DNA of 64,000 nt from contig NC_031768.1 in the NCBI RefSeq assembly GCF_001522545.3, positions 93,110,230-93,174,229 on the forward strand, read 5' to 3'. Shown piece by piece: positions 53,801 through 64,000 of the stretch. The notes beneath the pieces were generated by a model. It saw only the letters and a list, made by a program, of their open reading frames with translations. It ran no database searches and was not told where the DNA came from. The translations under genes and the position numbers were made by a program. This DNA comes from Parus major (Eukaryota > Chordata > Aves > Passeriformes > Paridae). The first letter of the stretch is position 1; every line of letters begins with the position of its first letter.

Positions 53801-56800
53801 CTCCAGAGAGTCAGTGAACTTCTAACCATGCCAGGTGGCACTGGACAGAAATAGGAAATATCATAGAATTAGAAAGGTTGGAAAAGACCTCCAAGATCAA
53901 GTCCAACCTCTGACCTAATATCAGCATGCCCACTAAAACATATTGCAAAGTACCACGTTCACTTGTTTTTTGAACACTTCAGGGATGATGACTGCTGCTT
54001 CCTTTGGGAGCCTGTTCCAACGGTTAAAAACTCAGTGAAGAAGTTTTTCCTAATATCCAACCTGAGCCTCTCCTAGTGCAACTTGAGGCCATTCCCCCTT
54101 GTTTTATTGCTGCCAGGGAGAAAAGGCTTGCCACACCTTGCCACTAATAGCTAGGCTGGCTCTGAACCCTGAAGCAAAGACAAGGGCTAGCTAAATTTTG
54201 ATGCAGCACCCTACTGCCTTAGAGTTAATATTTTCAGAGATGGAAATTACCATGGTTTCAGCCCTGTGCCCATCTCTTTCCAGTGCAAACATGAGCCCAG
54301 TGGACTGATGTCAAAGAACAGGGAGCTTTAAAATAAAAATACTGAAACCACTTTGCTTTCCTTTTAGCAATAAATGGCTATGTGTCTGACAGCAGTGAAA
54401 TCCTTGGATTTTGCCGAGATACTGTGGTTCAGTGGCACTTTTTCAGTGTTGGCACTCACGATGAGATTGTCTCTGTTCGCCTTGCTGGGCACTCTTTTCT
54501 TTATCAAGGGAAATATGAGGATACACTGAGCCTTTTCCCAATGAGTGGAGAATCAGTCACAGTGGAGATGGACAATGCTGGTAAGTTGTGGAACTGTAGT
54601 GTTTGACAGCTCTGCTAGGACATTATTTAATCTCCAGTCTAAAAGGACTTCCCTAAATAGGAAATAAAACTCTTCTGATAAATACAGTGCTAGAAAACAT
54701 TGAATCATTCCCCAGTGGAAGTGATGTGCATGAAAGGCTTGCTGGCTCCACCAATTTAGCATAACTGCATGCTGTACTGAGGTTGTTTTTGTTGGTCATC
54801 TTGTAATTTGATTTCTTTCACTTTACAATTAATATTTGGGTTAGTAATGATAATTTTAAGGCAAGATTCTACTTGAAAACTGATATCAACTCCACTGTGT
54901 GATTTCCAGCTTTGCCTGGAAATCTTTTCCATCCCATTGCCTTTTCTTGTCTATTCTGAGCAGTATAAAATGGGCTGAAACTGCCAAATTCTGCAGTCAT
55001 TACTGGGCAAAATGGCTACAACTGACCTTGGGCTTGAGGTCATTCAGCAGCAGTAAAGTCTGCCTCGGTGAACCAGGTCACTGGTCTGTGGGATGCATCT
55101 CAATGTCTAACTGGAATTAACACTATGTCTTGGAAGAGGGGGCATCAGAACCCATGTCCACATTTAAGGCATTACTTCTGGAAGGAAAGGTTCTTTGTTA
55201 TTGAAGTCTATGCACTTTGAGTGATCATTCTAAAATCACTTAAGGTTTAAAGTATCCCTACCCCATTTAAAATACCTTTTTTTTTTTTTTAATATATTTA
55301 ATGAATTGCACAGAATCAAGATCTTATAACTTAAAAATATATAAGTGGCTTGTATTGCTCAAGACTAGGGGATCATTAAAAAACTGTTAGACTTTATGAA
55401 AACCTTCCCAGTAACAAAGTTGCATTTTTACTTGATTTTGGTATGCAACCTAGTCTTTCCACCTAGGGAATACTTTCTTTGATAAATTTGCTGTTAAAAA
55501 TCAGGAAAGCTGTGCAGGTTACTTCCAGCTGATCAATACAGGAAGAATTGTATGTGACCTTTTTAATTAAAAGAACCTGTTTCTCAGGGTGTTAATTCTG
55601 ACTATTCTGTCATTTCTGCTAGAAGCAAAGTGTAACAAGCAAAAGACTTGCTGATGTTGTTTAGGGAAACAGATTTTAATTTCTTCTCTGAAGATCCTAG
55701 TTTCCAAGACAGAACTTACCTTGTAACTAGGTTTTAGAGGAATTATTAAAACCTTTAAATTCATCTGAAATGCCTCAGATTGGCAGCTTAATAGGTTGTG
55801 TCAGATTGGAAATTCAAATTGGAATTGCTTTATTCTTATTATACTTATTAAAGATCATCTGTAACTCATTCAAAAGCTTTTAAAATACTGTGTTTGTCAG
55901 ATGTTTGCCAACATTGCCTCAGAATGTATTTGCTCTGCTCAGAATGTTCTATCTATGTAGCGGTGCATGCACCAGTAAGGACAGGATAAAATTGAAACAT
56001 TATCTTGAGTGGTCTCACTCTTAGATCTAGATCTAAACATAGGATCCTTTAATATGTTTCTTTCTTTTTCATATCCATCTCTCTCACAGGTTATTTTTGG
56101 ATTCAGGTTCTAGTTACAGTTTAATCTATGGAGAAGAGTTCCATCTCCTAGATGTATTTATATGTGCTCTTATTTGTCTACATTTAGTAATTATTTTTCA
56201 TTGCAATGAGAGCTCATGAATATCCCAGTTAAAGATTAGTATAGAATCTGGTGCTGTAGAAGCAATCCCAGCTATTTGCCTTGGCCACTGACATGATAGA
56301 CAATGTCCACTCTCATAACACTTTTATTTCAACTGCAGGTACTTGGCTTTTGGCATCCTGGGGCACCCCAGAAATGAGTTACGGCATGAGGCTGAGATTC
56401 AGGGATGCTAAATGTGACTATGAAGAAGATGAAGCATTTGATGTTGTGGATTTAACTCCCACCAAGACTGAAAGAAAGGCTGTTCCCACCTCAGCTGAGG
56501 AAGATGTGCAAGAAAATGAGGAAGACAAGGAGGAATCCGATTATCAGGATTACCTGGCTTCTTTTTACTCCATCCGAAGCTCAAGAAAGGCAGCAGGTGA
56601 TGAAGAAAAACAAAATCTTACAGCACTGGCCTGGGAGCAGTATGAAGACACTGGTGCCACAAGTTCTGAGGTGGTAGCTGGCTCAGGTCTGACAGCTATA
56701 AATAGTAGTGGAACAACAAACAACTCTAAGTTCTTAGAAACTCATATCACTCCTCTTCTCCCAGTCAAGGCCGAAACATTCCAGTCAAATTACACGTCAG

Positions 56801-59800
56801 TCACAGCAGAAGGGGATTTATTTTTAGCCTCCAGAAGTGATGGAGAGGCTGACTTGGTGTTTGAGAATAGAAGCCAAAACAACTATGAAATAGCTCACAG
56901 TAACATGTCTGCAGGTAACTTGCTGAGCAATGGGGAAGACCCAGTGAATGTTGCAGAAGAGCTTCCAGCTGATAGAGAGGACAATAAACCTTTTCCAGAA
57001 AAACATCAAAAGCAAAGCACAGGAGGAGGAAATTATACCACTAACAAGAAAAGGAAAAGGCGAAGCTCACTGGCCATTAAGTTTTACTCTGTCCAAAAGA
57101 TGAATGCCCTGCTAAATCATGTCCGAAATAAAAATGTCTCCTTTTCTGAAAAGACTGATGCACCTCATTCTGTGCAGCATCGAGAAAACACATCCAATGA
57201 AGCCATGGTGGGAACTGGCCAGCTGCCAAATGACTATGATGATGATCTGAAAGAGGAGGGAAAGAAGATGGAAAATGCCATGCACACAGTTAACCTGACA
57301 CTAGATTTGGACCTCATAGTAGGAGGTGGGTCTAATGCATCCAGCATTTCTGAACCCAGGATATCCAAAGATGAACCAGCAGATGTTTTTACTTTAGAAT
57401 ATATGTTAGACAATACAAGCCCTAATTCCAGCCCTCCTGTAGTGAAGAACTTACTAGAAACATCATTGCCTGTGCCTGGGAAATATTCATCTAAAATGAC
57501 TAGTGAGGAATTTAACTTGGTGTCTGCAAAGATGAATCTGGGATTAGAGGCAAGCTTAGATAAATCTGCTGATAGCAAGTTAAATCATCATGGCAGAAAC
57601 GGTACAGTATCCATAAATAAGGAGGACATGAAGAAATATCAAGGGTTCTCACATCTAATGGGGGAAAACCAGAAAGGGAGCCACATGCACCCAACTCAGA
57701 AAGGAAAGGAGGGAAACAACAATGATACCTTGACTTCATTGGGAACCTTCATCAAGATCCGAAGGAGAAAGAAGGAAGATGTAAAAATTACCTACTTGCT
57801 GAGCCCAAGGAGTAGAAACCCCAAAAAGCCCAGCAATTCCATGGCAGGGTTTGGCCGTGCGTTGTTTCCGGGTGGGACCAACCACACGGCAGTGCCAAAC
57901 ACCACCGAGGCACCCGGTGAGGTCAGCCAGAGGCTGGATCTGAGCAGAGCCAGGCACGGAGAGTCGCTGAATGACAGCCTCACCCCGCGGCAGTTCCGGC
58001 CATCCATCACAATCGGGCTTCCCCGCGCAGACGGGGACTACGAATATGTGATAGGAGAATCCTACAACGACGAAAGCTCGGGTGGGGAATATGAGTACCA
58101 TTATGTGAGCTTTGATGACCCCTACATGACAGACCCCAAGGTGAACATCAGCAGGCAGCGTAACCCTGATGACATTGCTGAGCACTACCTGCGCAGCAGA
58201 GGCAATGAGAGGAGATACTACATCGCAGCCAAAGAGGTCTGCTGGAACTATGCAGGATATAAGAAAAGGTTTGCCTTTGCTTTCATTTGGCACACCATCC
58301 TGAAACCTTCTTGCAGAATGTTTTTTCACATGCTGATAAACTTAAAAGCATCTGTAATGTGCCATCTGATTTCTAACATTTCAGTGGCAGAACCGTGAGA
58401 ATTTTCCACAGGAGACTCACAGCCCTTAGAAATGTTAGAGTGAGATTACTATAATCAAGGACAACACAGCTAAGAACTCTTCAGAACTATTTTTTTCTTA
58501 ACCCTGTTTTGTAGACACTCTAGAAACAGTCTTTAATACATCATTTAGAAAAATCACTGTAAGAGGTCAAGAGGGAATCTTGCAGCTTGTTTTGTTATAT
58601 TTGAATGACCTGTTTTACTTTGTGCTTCATTTCTTGGTGCCTGTACACAGAACAGAGACCTCCTTGTGCAAAGCCTTTCCAGGAATTTAGTGGACTAACT
58701 GATGGAATCTAGAATGGGATATGCTTATAGGCAGATGAGATCAGTTTCTAGCACTATTAGGAAATGGTTCTGGTGTCTCAGTTCTCTGTTGGAGAATGGG
58801 ATAAGAGCACTTTCCAACTTCACAAGACTGCAGTATTCAAAAACGTATGAAAGCTGCAAAGTGTTTAACCACTCTGGTAACTGCCTTATATTCAGAGTAA
58901 AAACAAAGCTGCATAAAGTATTATTGTTGCTCCTGCTGTTAGAGAAATCAGAAAGGTGACTGGATCACAACCCTAATGTTGAGGAATTTTCTTATGTTTT
59001 GATAGGGAAGACTGGCCACTGTGCCACAGCAAAGAATATGTGATAATATACTGAGAAAACCACTGTACTAAAAATTCACTCTCTTAATTGATACAGGTTA
59101 GGATCAGTGCTCACCCAACAAGGCATAGTATTCCTTGTCACTTTTCATAAAAAAGCTGAATCAAAGCGTACACAACTTTGGATTTTTAACAAAAACAGCC
59201 AAAACAGGAGTAAGAAGATTTTCATTAGGCAAAATGAACCTCCAAACGTAGATTATTTCTCAAACTGAATTTCCATTTCATTTGATAGAAATAAAAATAA
59301 AACTTTTTCAGTATTCTCCAGGTTTACTTTTGCCTCATCTCAGTCCATATAAATGGCACATGCAAATATAGCAGAAACAAGATAGTTTCTTTGGGTACTT
59401 GCAAAATAAAGAATTTTTTTATGCTTAGACCTCTATCTAGGTCTTTCCAGAGGCATTCATCCTCAGCTGATGTGAGCTGCATAGTTCCAGTGAATTTAAC
59501 AGAGTCCATAGCATATCCTGTCTCAGTGTGTTGAAGAGCTGAAACCCAGCCTTTTTCCTGTGTGACTTACATTAATTTTCTGGTTTTTGCAGAATTTATA
59601 ATAAAGCAATATTTGTAGGGAATTATAGTAGCATTTCAGTGCTCTGTTTAAGATCTGAACAACAGTTTGAATGTCCAAAAGCTTGTTTTACCATAGCAGC
59701 TCAGTGTACAAAATGCAGATGTTATCAGATGTAAAGATGTGTGAGACAGTAGGGTGTAGGTGATAGGTTCACTATACTCAGCCAAGCTCCAGTTGAGATT

Positions 59801-62800
59801 ATTAAGGCTAAGAATTAAAGGAAAATAGAGCTCAGATGGGTTTTGAGAGACTTGTTGGAGTTTTTCAGTGATAATTGACCAAATTATTGAGGGACCTCTT
59901 ATCCAACCGTAGAACTAGAATTTCTTAAACATTGCAAGCCATGATTTTTAGAAGCATCTGACACTCATTTTGTGGATTCACAGAAGGTTGGAAAACAGCT
60001 TTAAGACCATCAAGTCCAACCTTAAACCCATCACTGCCAGGTTCATCACTAAACTATGTCCCTCAGAACCCGCATATCCACATCCGCATTTCTTCTCTGA
60101 AAACTTCCAGGGAATAAGACTCAACCACTTTCCTGGGCAAAGAAATTTTTCCTAGTATCCAATCTAAACCTTCCCTGACACAGTTTGAAGCCATTTGAGT
60201 GTTTATTCTTTATATTCACAGAATTCAAAAATGTTTCTGCTGTATGAGTTCTCAGGTTTCATCAAAGTGATTATTTCTGATTGACTGTGTGGGATTTTAA
60301 TTGGGGTTTTCATTTCAGTACAATGAGGAATGACAAAACCTGTAAAGACGGCAGCAGAAGAAAGGTGATTTTCCAGAGCTATACAGACAGTACCTTTTCA
60401 ACTCTTCAGGATGAAGATGAATATACAGAACATCTTGGCATCCTGGGACCAGTTATTCGGGCTGAAGTGGACGATGTTATCCTAGTAAGTCTATGTTTTG
60501 GTTGTGTTTGCAGGATAAGATTCTTACAGTGACCTTGGAGTGTTACAGAATGGACTTAAAAATACCATTTTTAAATTTTTAAAAGATGATGAAGGGAAAA
60601 CAGTTTTCAAAGCTAGAAATTGCACTGTGGACATGTAAGCACTGTGATGTGTTTCTCTGGAACACATCTTTTTTCTCTCCTGTCCACAGCAAATTAAATT
60701 CTGTTTTTCTTTCTTATGTTTCCCAGCATTAAATACTGGCTTATTGGTCTATTGTAAAATAAGATTTAGGTTTAATGTTAATGAAAAATGAGTTTTCTAA
60801 ACTCAAAAATTAGTACATATGTGTTCAAAATTAATATATACTTTTTGGGAAAATACATAATTTCCTCTAACAAGTTTTGCTATGTAAATGTGCAGGATTT
60901 TATTAGAACTATCAACAAGGATGAAGAGGAACCATATCCCTGGTGATACTGTGGTATTATTTGCATTAGGAAGCACACTGCTGTAAAACTTCCCTTTTCT
61001 CATCCTTCTTCATCCAGTCTTGCAACACACAGAGATGGACTTAGATAAGGAAAATAGATCTCAGGGCTTTCTGCTTATTTCAGTAGGACTGGTGTGCAAC
61101 ACACCAAGCTATGCTTAAATCATGAGTAAGAGAAGAAAAATATTTTGTAGCATGGGAGCGTTATTCTTGAAGGGGAGGTACATACGTAATCCCACTATCC
61201 TGGTGTTTCTCTGGAACAAGTGGGAAACACTGATTTCAGCAAGAATGATACATACAGAGGTCTAGAGTTACTATATTGTAATGACTGCAGCAAAGCATAA
61301 GAGGTAGAAATTCCCCATTTCCCTGCTGGCAGTAACTAAGCAGCTCCAGGTACAAGGAGCAGCAGTAAATGTCCTGGGAGCCTTGACTTGGTGAAAGACA
61401 TGGAGCTAGACTCTTGCTTTCTGATTTTTCATTTACTACCTGCATCAAAGGTGGAGACTCTGCAGGAGATGTCAAAAGCAGTCTCTACTGGCTTTTCCAT
61501 GTACAACGTAGCCTGTAATCTTTATGCAAATCTTGACTCTGGTTTGAGGTCATGGGAATGTGGTGTGCAGGGACTTTGGATTAGGCCTGAGTTTGCTGAA
61601 CAGACTGTTTTGGTTTTTTTAGGTTCATTTTAAGAATCTGGCATCCAGACCATACTCCCTCCATGCCCATGGAGTCTTCTATGAAAAGTCCTCTGAGGGA
61701 AGCATTTATGATGATGAATCTACTGCTTGGTTTAAGGAAGATGATGAAGTTCAGCCAAATAACAGCTACATATATGTATGGTACGCAAACAGGCGATCGG
61801 GTCCTGTGCAGTCAGGAGCAACTTGTCGATCCTGGATCTACTACTCTGATTTAAACCTGGTAAGGGAATGAAAATAGAAGTGGTGGTGTGGCTGGGGTTG
61901 ATCACAGAATCATAGAAACACTTGTGTTGGGAGGCATCACTAGAGATCAACCAGTCCACCACTGCAACTCAAGCAGGGTTGGCTGGAGTTGTTTGTCCAG
62001 GACCAATGTTCCATTGGGTTTTGAATATCTCCAAATTATGTATGGCTGTAGAAATGCAAGCTGCAGAGCATGTGTTTTTGATATGTGTCCTTTCTTTTGG
62101 GCTCCATGTTCCCACCTGGCATTTAATCTCTTGCACTCAGTTAAAGCAAGACATAAGGTATGGAAGAATTTGAATTGGACAGCTCTGGTAGACTGAGCAG
62201 GGGAGAGTAAAGATAGAAGGGAGCAGTAATTCTAAGACCTGTTTTAGATTTTTAGGGGCTGATGCATTCCTGAAGAATACTATGGGGTTTCTTTACATCT
62301 TTTGGGAAATCCACTTTTTTCTGTAATATGAGTTTATTACCTTCTAGGAGAAAGACATTCAGTCTGGTTTAATTGGGCCAATACTGATCTGTGAAAAAGG
62401 AGCCTTCAGCAAATCAGACAGCAGCAGGACATATACCCGAGACTTTTTCTTGCTGTTTATGGTCTTTGATGAAGAGAAAAGCTGGTACTTCGACAAACAT
62501 TCTGGAAGGCCTTGTAATGACAAGACACAAGAAATGCAGCAATGCCACAAATTCTATGGTACTTATTTCATTTTGCCAAATATGCAGTTTATTGGGGTAG
62601 AGGGAAACATGACAGGAGATGTAGCTCAGCTCACAGTCCTTTTCAACATGCATAAATCCCACACATTGGTTATATGAACTTTTTTTGTTGTTATCCATTG
62701 TACCCATAATAGTCATGGGCTTACAGGTAAAAATTAGCAATGATGGGAAATTTGCTATTAAAATGAAGAAAGGACATATTAGACTGAAACTTTCAAAAGA

Positions 62801-63275
62801 AAACTTCTCTTGCATTCACATACATATTCCCCCCCCATATTAAAATAAAAAAGAAACAAAAGGTTCTTTGTACTAGAAGTTAGTTTGCAGAAAGAAGCTA
62901 GTACCCTGACAACTTCTTTTTCTGCATTGATGTACATAGACCACAAAGTGTGTTGCACATTAAATTAGAAAAAATGATGTTTTTCCTGAGCACATTACTT
63001 CATTGAATATTTTGCTAATTTCAATAATTACTTTCTAGCACTTTGAGTCCAGTTCTGTGAGCAGTTTTTTTCTGATTAACAATCTTTTTTTTCAGCCATT
63101 AATGGGATTACCTACAATTTGCAAGGTTTGAGGATGTATGAAGGTGAAACAGTCCGATGGCACTTGCTGAATATGGGTGGGCCAAAAGACATTCATGTTG
63201 TCCATTTTCATGGACAGACTTTCATAGAACAAGGAGAGCCAGAGCATCAGCTTGGTACATACACTCTCCTCCCAG
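38666..63275 (+). CDS. F5: Coagulation factor V, exons 1-17 (A1-A2-B-most of A3; the rest of A3, C1 and C2 beyond right edge)
   Basis: Secreted plasma procofactor. After thrombin or factor Xa cleavage, factor Va binds factor Xa on phospholipid to form prothrombinase. Seventeen exons join in frame to 1567 codons plus one base, with exon sizes and phases nearly all as in human F5. Visible in order: signal peptide (about residues 1-27); A1 ([43 protein letters not shown]); A2 ([44 protein letters not shown]); B domain; A3 ([40 protein letters not shown]). Factor V rather than VIII is indicated by [26 protein letters not shown] and the B-domain ends. Thrombin sites corresponding to human Arg709, Arg1018 and Arg1545 are recognisable. 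Odd points: Lys at the positions of human Arg306 and Arg506, a short B domain, extra cysteines in A3 and one GC-AG intron. Confidence 0.97.
40225..40372. repeat. A/C-rich (AAAC)n-like tract
   Basis: Degenerate AAACAAAC repeat with A-runs of up to 13, in F5 intron 1. Assembly length here may be unreliable. Confidence 0.85.
41943..42034 (+). CDS. F5: F5 exon 2 (A1)
   Basis: 92 nt encoding (R)[19 protein letters not shown] and [12 protein letters not shown]. Acceptor TTTCAG, donor GTAAAG. Confidence 0.95.
43032..43154 (+). CDS. F5: F5 exon 3 (A1)
   Basis: 123 nt encoding (G)[19 protein letters not shown] and [20 protein letters not shown]. This is the cupredoxin core with the conserved SIHPQG. 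Acceptor ACTATAG, donor GTAAAT. Confidence 0.95.
44190..44402 (+). CDS. F5: F5 exon 4 (A1)
   Basis: 213 nt, the same size as I recall for human, from [20 protein letters not shown] to [20 protein letters not shown] and ICKK. Acceptor TTGGCAG, donor GTAATG. Confidence 0.95.
47250..47393 (+). CDS. F5: F5 exon 5 (A1)
   Basis: 144 nt encoding [20 protein letters not shown] through [20 protein letters not shown]. Acceptor TTCACAG, donor GTACTG. Confidence 0.95.
48315..48536 (+). CDS. F5: F5 exon 6 (A1), GC donor
   Basis: 222 nt from [20 protein letters not shown] to [15 protein letters not shown]. It ends CAAG, followed by GCAAGG instead of GT. The reading frame and the conserved HLQ-AGM join fix this boundary. 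Acceptor CTTTCAG. Confidence 0.92.
48537..49112 (+). other. F5: GC-AG intron of F5 (intron 6)
   Basis: The donor is AAG|GCAAGG and the acceptor AATTAG. It is a minor but recognised class spliced by the major spliceosome. All other F5 introns in the window start with GT. Confidence 0.85.
49113..49278 (+). CDS. F5: F5 exon 7 (end of A1)
   Basis: 166 nt from (A)[18 protein letters not shown] to [20 protein letters not shown] and D. The acceptor CTCAATTAG is less pyrimidine-rich than its neighbours. Donor GTAAAA, phase 2. Confidence 0.94.
49321..49365 (-). mobile_element. Short CR1 3' remnant
   Basis: AAATCATAGGATAATTGTGG followed by TTGGAAAGAACCTCTTGG matches the inverted CR1 tail. The sequence after about 49365 is not clearly CR1. 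It lies in F5 intron 7. Confidence 0.65.
50845..51022 (+). CDS. F5: F5 exon 8 (start of A2, Arg306 region)
   Basis: 178 nt encoding (R)[18 protein letters not shown] through [16 protein letters not shown]. The codon AAA at 50852-50854 (Lys) sits where human has Arg306. Acceptor TTTTTAAG, donor GTAAGT. Confidence 0.95.
51045..51120. repeat. ACTATATTAT tandem repeat
   Basis: Imperfect repeats of a TATACTATATTATAT-like unit beginning about 22 nt after the F5 exon 8 donor. Confidence 0.85.
52112..52214 (+). CDS. F5: F5 exon 9 (A2)
   Basis: 103 nt encoding [20 protein letters not shown] and [14 protein letters not shown]. Acceptor CAATGTAG, donor GTAAAA. Confidence 0.93.
52590..52801 (+). CDS. 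F5: F5 exon 10 (A2, Arg506 region)
   Basis: 212 nt from (S)[18 protein letters not shown] to [20 protein letters not shown] and KGVQ. Lys (52790-52792) replaces human Arg506. Acceptor TTCCTAAG, donor GTAAGT. Confidence 0.95.
53555..53705 (+). CDS. F5: F5 exon 11 (A2)
   Basis: 151 nt encoding [40 protein letters not shown] and [10 protein letters not shown]. Acceptor GTCTTTCAG, donor GTGAGT. Confidence 0.95.
53861..54140 (-). mobile_element. CR1 LINE 3' fragment
   Basis: Begins with TCATAGAATT (the inverted CR1 3' tail), then GGTTGGAAAAGACCTCCAAG, GAGCCTGTTCCAACGG, AGTTTTTCCTAATATCCAAC and GAGGCCATTCCCCCTTG. It lies in F5 intron 11. Confidence 0.9.
54368..54580 (+). CDS. F5: F5 exon 12 (A2)
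   Basis: 213 nt from (T)[19 protein letters not shown] to [19 protein letters not shown]. Acceptor TCCTTTTAG, donor GTAAGT. Confidence 0.95.
56339..58268 (+). CDS. F5: F5 exon 13 (end of A2, whole B domain, start of A3)
   Basis: One 1930-nt exon of about 643 residues; the human equivalent is about 2.8 kb. It reads [20 protein letters not shown], an acidic a2 tail, then the first thrombin site YSIR|S (after 56577). The B domain has many N-glycosylation sequons (for example NLT, NYT, NRS, NMS, NVS, NHT, NDS). It contains RKRR at 57052-57063, a basic region (KIRRRKK, 57754-57774) next to LLSPR|S (after 57810), and an acidic tyrosine-rich region (58027-58128). The last thrombin site YLR|S follows 58194, and A3 opens with [12 protein letters not shown]. 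The human tandem nonapeptide repeats (LSPDLSQ type) are absent. Confidence 0.96.
59975..60200 (-). mobile_element. CR1 LINE 3' fragment
   Basis: Contains AGGTTGGAAAACAGCTTTAA, CATCAAGTCCAACC and TTTTTCCTAGTATCCAATCT in CR1 order. It lies in F5 intron 13, close upstream of exon 14. Confidence 0.85.
60319..60484 (+). CDS. F5: F5 exon 14 (A3)
   Basis: 166 nt encoding (S)[18 protein letters not shown] through [20 protein letters not shown] and L. Acceptor CATTTCAG, donor GTAAGT. Confidence 0.94.
61623..61859 (+). CDS. F5: F5 exon 15 (A3)
   Basis: 237 nt encoding [20 protein letters not shown] through [14 protein letters not shown]. The LHAHG motif is a conserved metal-site element of the A3 cupredoxin fold. 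Acceptor TTTTTTTAG, donor GTAAGG. Confidence 0.95.
61901..62035 (-). mobile_element. CR1 LINE 3' fragment
   Basis: ATCACAGAATCATAGAAACA, then GAGATCAACCAGTCCACCAC, AGCAGGGTTGGCTGGAG and GGGTTTTGAATATCTCCAA, an inverted CR1 end in F5 intron 15. Confidence 0.85.
62348..62558 (+). CDS. F5: F5 exon 16 (A3)
   Basis: 211 nt from [20 protein letters not shown] to [20 protein letters not shown] and on to CHKFY. It has two cysteines not expected from human factor V (62513-62515 and 62543-62545). Acceptor TTCTAG, donor GTACTT. Confidence 0.94.
63096..63275 (+). CDS. F5: F5 exon 17 (A3), last exon in window
   Basis: 180 nt from (A)[18 protein letters not shown] to [20 protein letters not shown] and YTLLP. 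Acceptor TTTTTTTTCAG, donor GTAAGC. Positions 63276-64000 are intron 17 with nothing else recognised. Confidence 0.95.
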
Positions 63276-64000
63276 GTAAGCATCAGAGCAGAGGAACTTC
63301 TAAGGGGTGACCTCTGCAGTCTGTCATCATCATACCAATTTAAAGGTCTCTAAATAGTGGGAGTTTGGGGGTTTTAATGTCTGGGTGAGTGATACAGCAC
63401 AGAAAGAACAACTGTGAGCCCTAGGAGAATTCTTATTCTCTCTCTAGGGAGAAATAGGCTATAGGTATTCGTTAGACTACAGGATTAAGTCCTTTTCCCC
63501 ATCACTGTCAGCAGCGCCAATGTGCAATAAGAGCACTTACGAAGCCTGTATTGTCAGCTACAAGAGTTCAAGAGTAAAAAAAAAAAGACAACAAGGAGAT
63601 GAAAATAATGGGACTATAATGGGAATATTAGGAGTTTTAGTGAACGTTAGGGGTAGTATATTCACTATTTTATGTCATTAGTTTTAAGGTAGTTAAATCT
63701 ACGTACTTTCATTTAAATGGGAACCAAAATTAGCTGGAATTTCCTGAGGAATTGTCTGCATTAACCAGGAAGAGAAGAAAAGCAATGAGAACATGTCCTG
63801 TGCTTTCTAAAAAGTGCAGCAAGCAACTGAAACCATATCTGCTTCCTGCTCAACCCTTGGCACTCCCAGGGCATGCAGAAAGTGAGAGGAGGGCCCATAC
63901 TTCTAATTTTCCCACTTCTGCTTTTGGCTTCTTTACATCCATCCCTTTCATTACTAGAACAACACACTGGCACAGCAGGAGTGAGAATCATAACTAACAC

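Noticed and set aside
56357..56400. Apparent loss of a third activated protein C site (Met in the PEMSYGMRL segment)
   Set aside because: By counting back from the thrombin site this pairs with human residue 643, not 679. The Arg679 counterpart appears kept as TERK.
57736..58329. 197-codon open frame antisense to F5 exon 13
   Set aside because: Antisense shadow of a long coding exon; the sense frame is clearly factor V.

Overview
The window is vertebrate nuclear DNA, almost certainly from a bird. It holds three multi-exon protein genes with large AT-rich introns, a GC-rich promoter that includes an assembly gap, and several decayed CR1 LINE 3' ends with the typical avian tail. Nothing prokaryotic, viral or CRISPR-like is present.

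Layout. (1) Positions 1-8975, minus strand: SLC35A5, a Golgi-type nucleotide-sugar transporter. Its five main coding exons lie between 295 and 7688; the last short coding exon probably starts at position 12 and runs off the left edge. (2) 8340-9760: a CpG-rich divergent promoter shared by SLC35A5 (minus) and ATG3 (plus), interrupted by 319 Ns (8979-9297). (3) 9366-31665, plus strand: ATG3, the E2-like enzyme of LC3/GABARAP lipidation. All 12 coding exons are present and give 314 codons. Its last intron has the signature of a minor-spliceosome (U12-type) intron. (4) 31860-38600: intergenic DNA with no recognised gene. (5) 38666 to the right edge, plus strand: coagulation factor V (F5), exons 1-17, covering signal peptide, A1, A2, the B domain and most of A3. 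The rest of A3 and the C1 and C2 domains lie beyond 64000.

SLC35A5 and ATG3 are also head-to-head neighbours in human, so they form an old bidirectional pair. F5 is not next to them in human, so the ATG3-F5 adjacency is a synteny difference. The three genes do not share a pathway.

No new multi-gene system was found. The most interesting observations are in F5. The two main activated-protein-C cleavage arginines of human factor V (Arg306 and Arg506) are both lysine here, with loss of neighbouring basic charge. The B domain is about 300 residues shorter than in human and lacks the tandem nonapeptide repeats, yet keeps its basic and acidic autoinhibitory segments and gains a furin-like site. 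Extra cysteines occur in A3, and one intron uses a GC donor. Residue comparisons to human proteins are from memory and should be confirmed by alignment.
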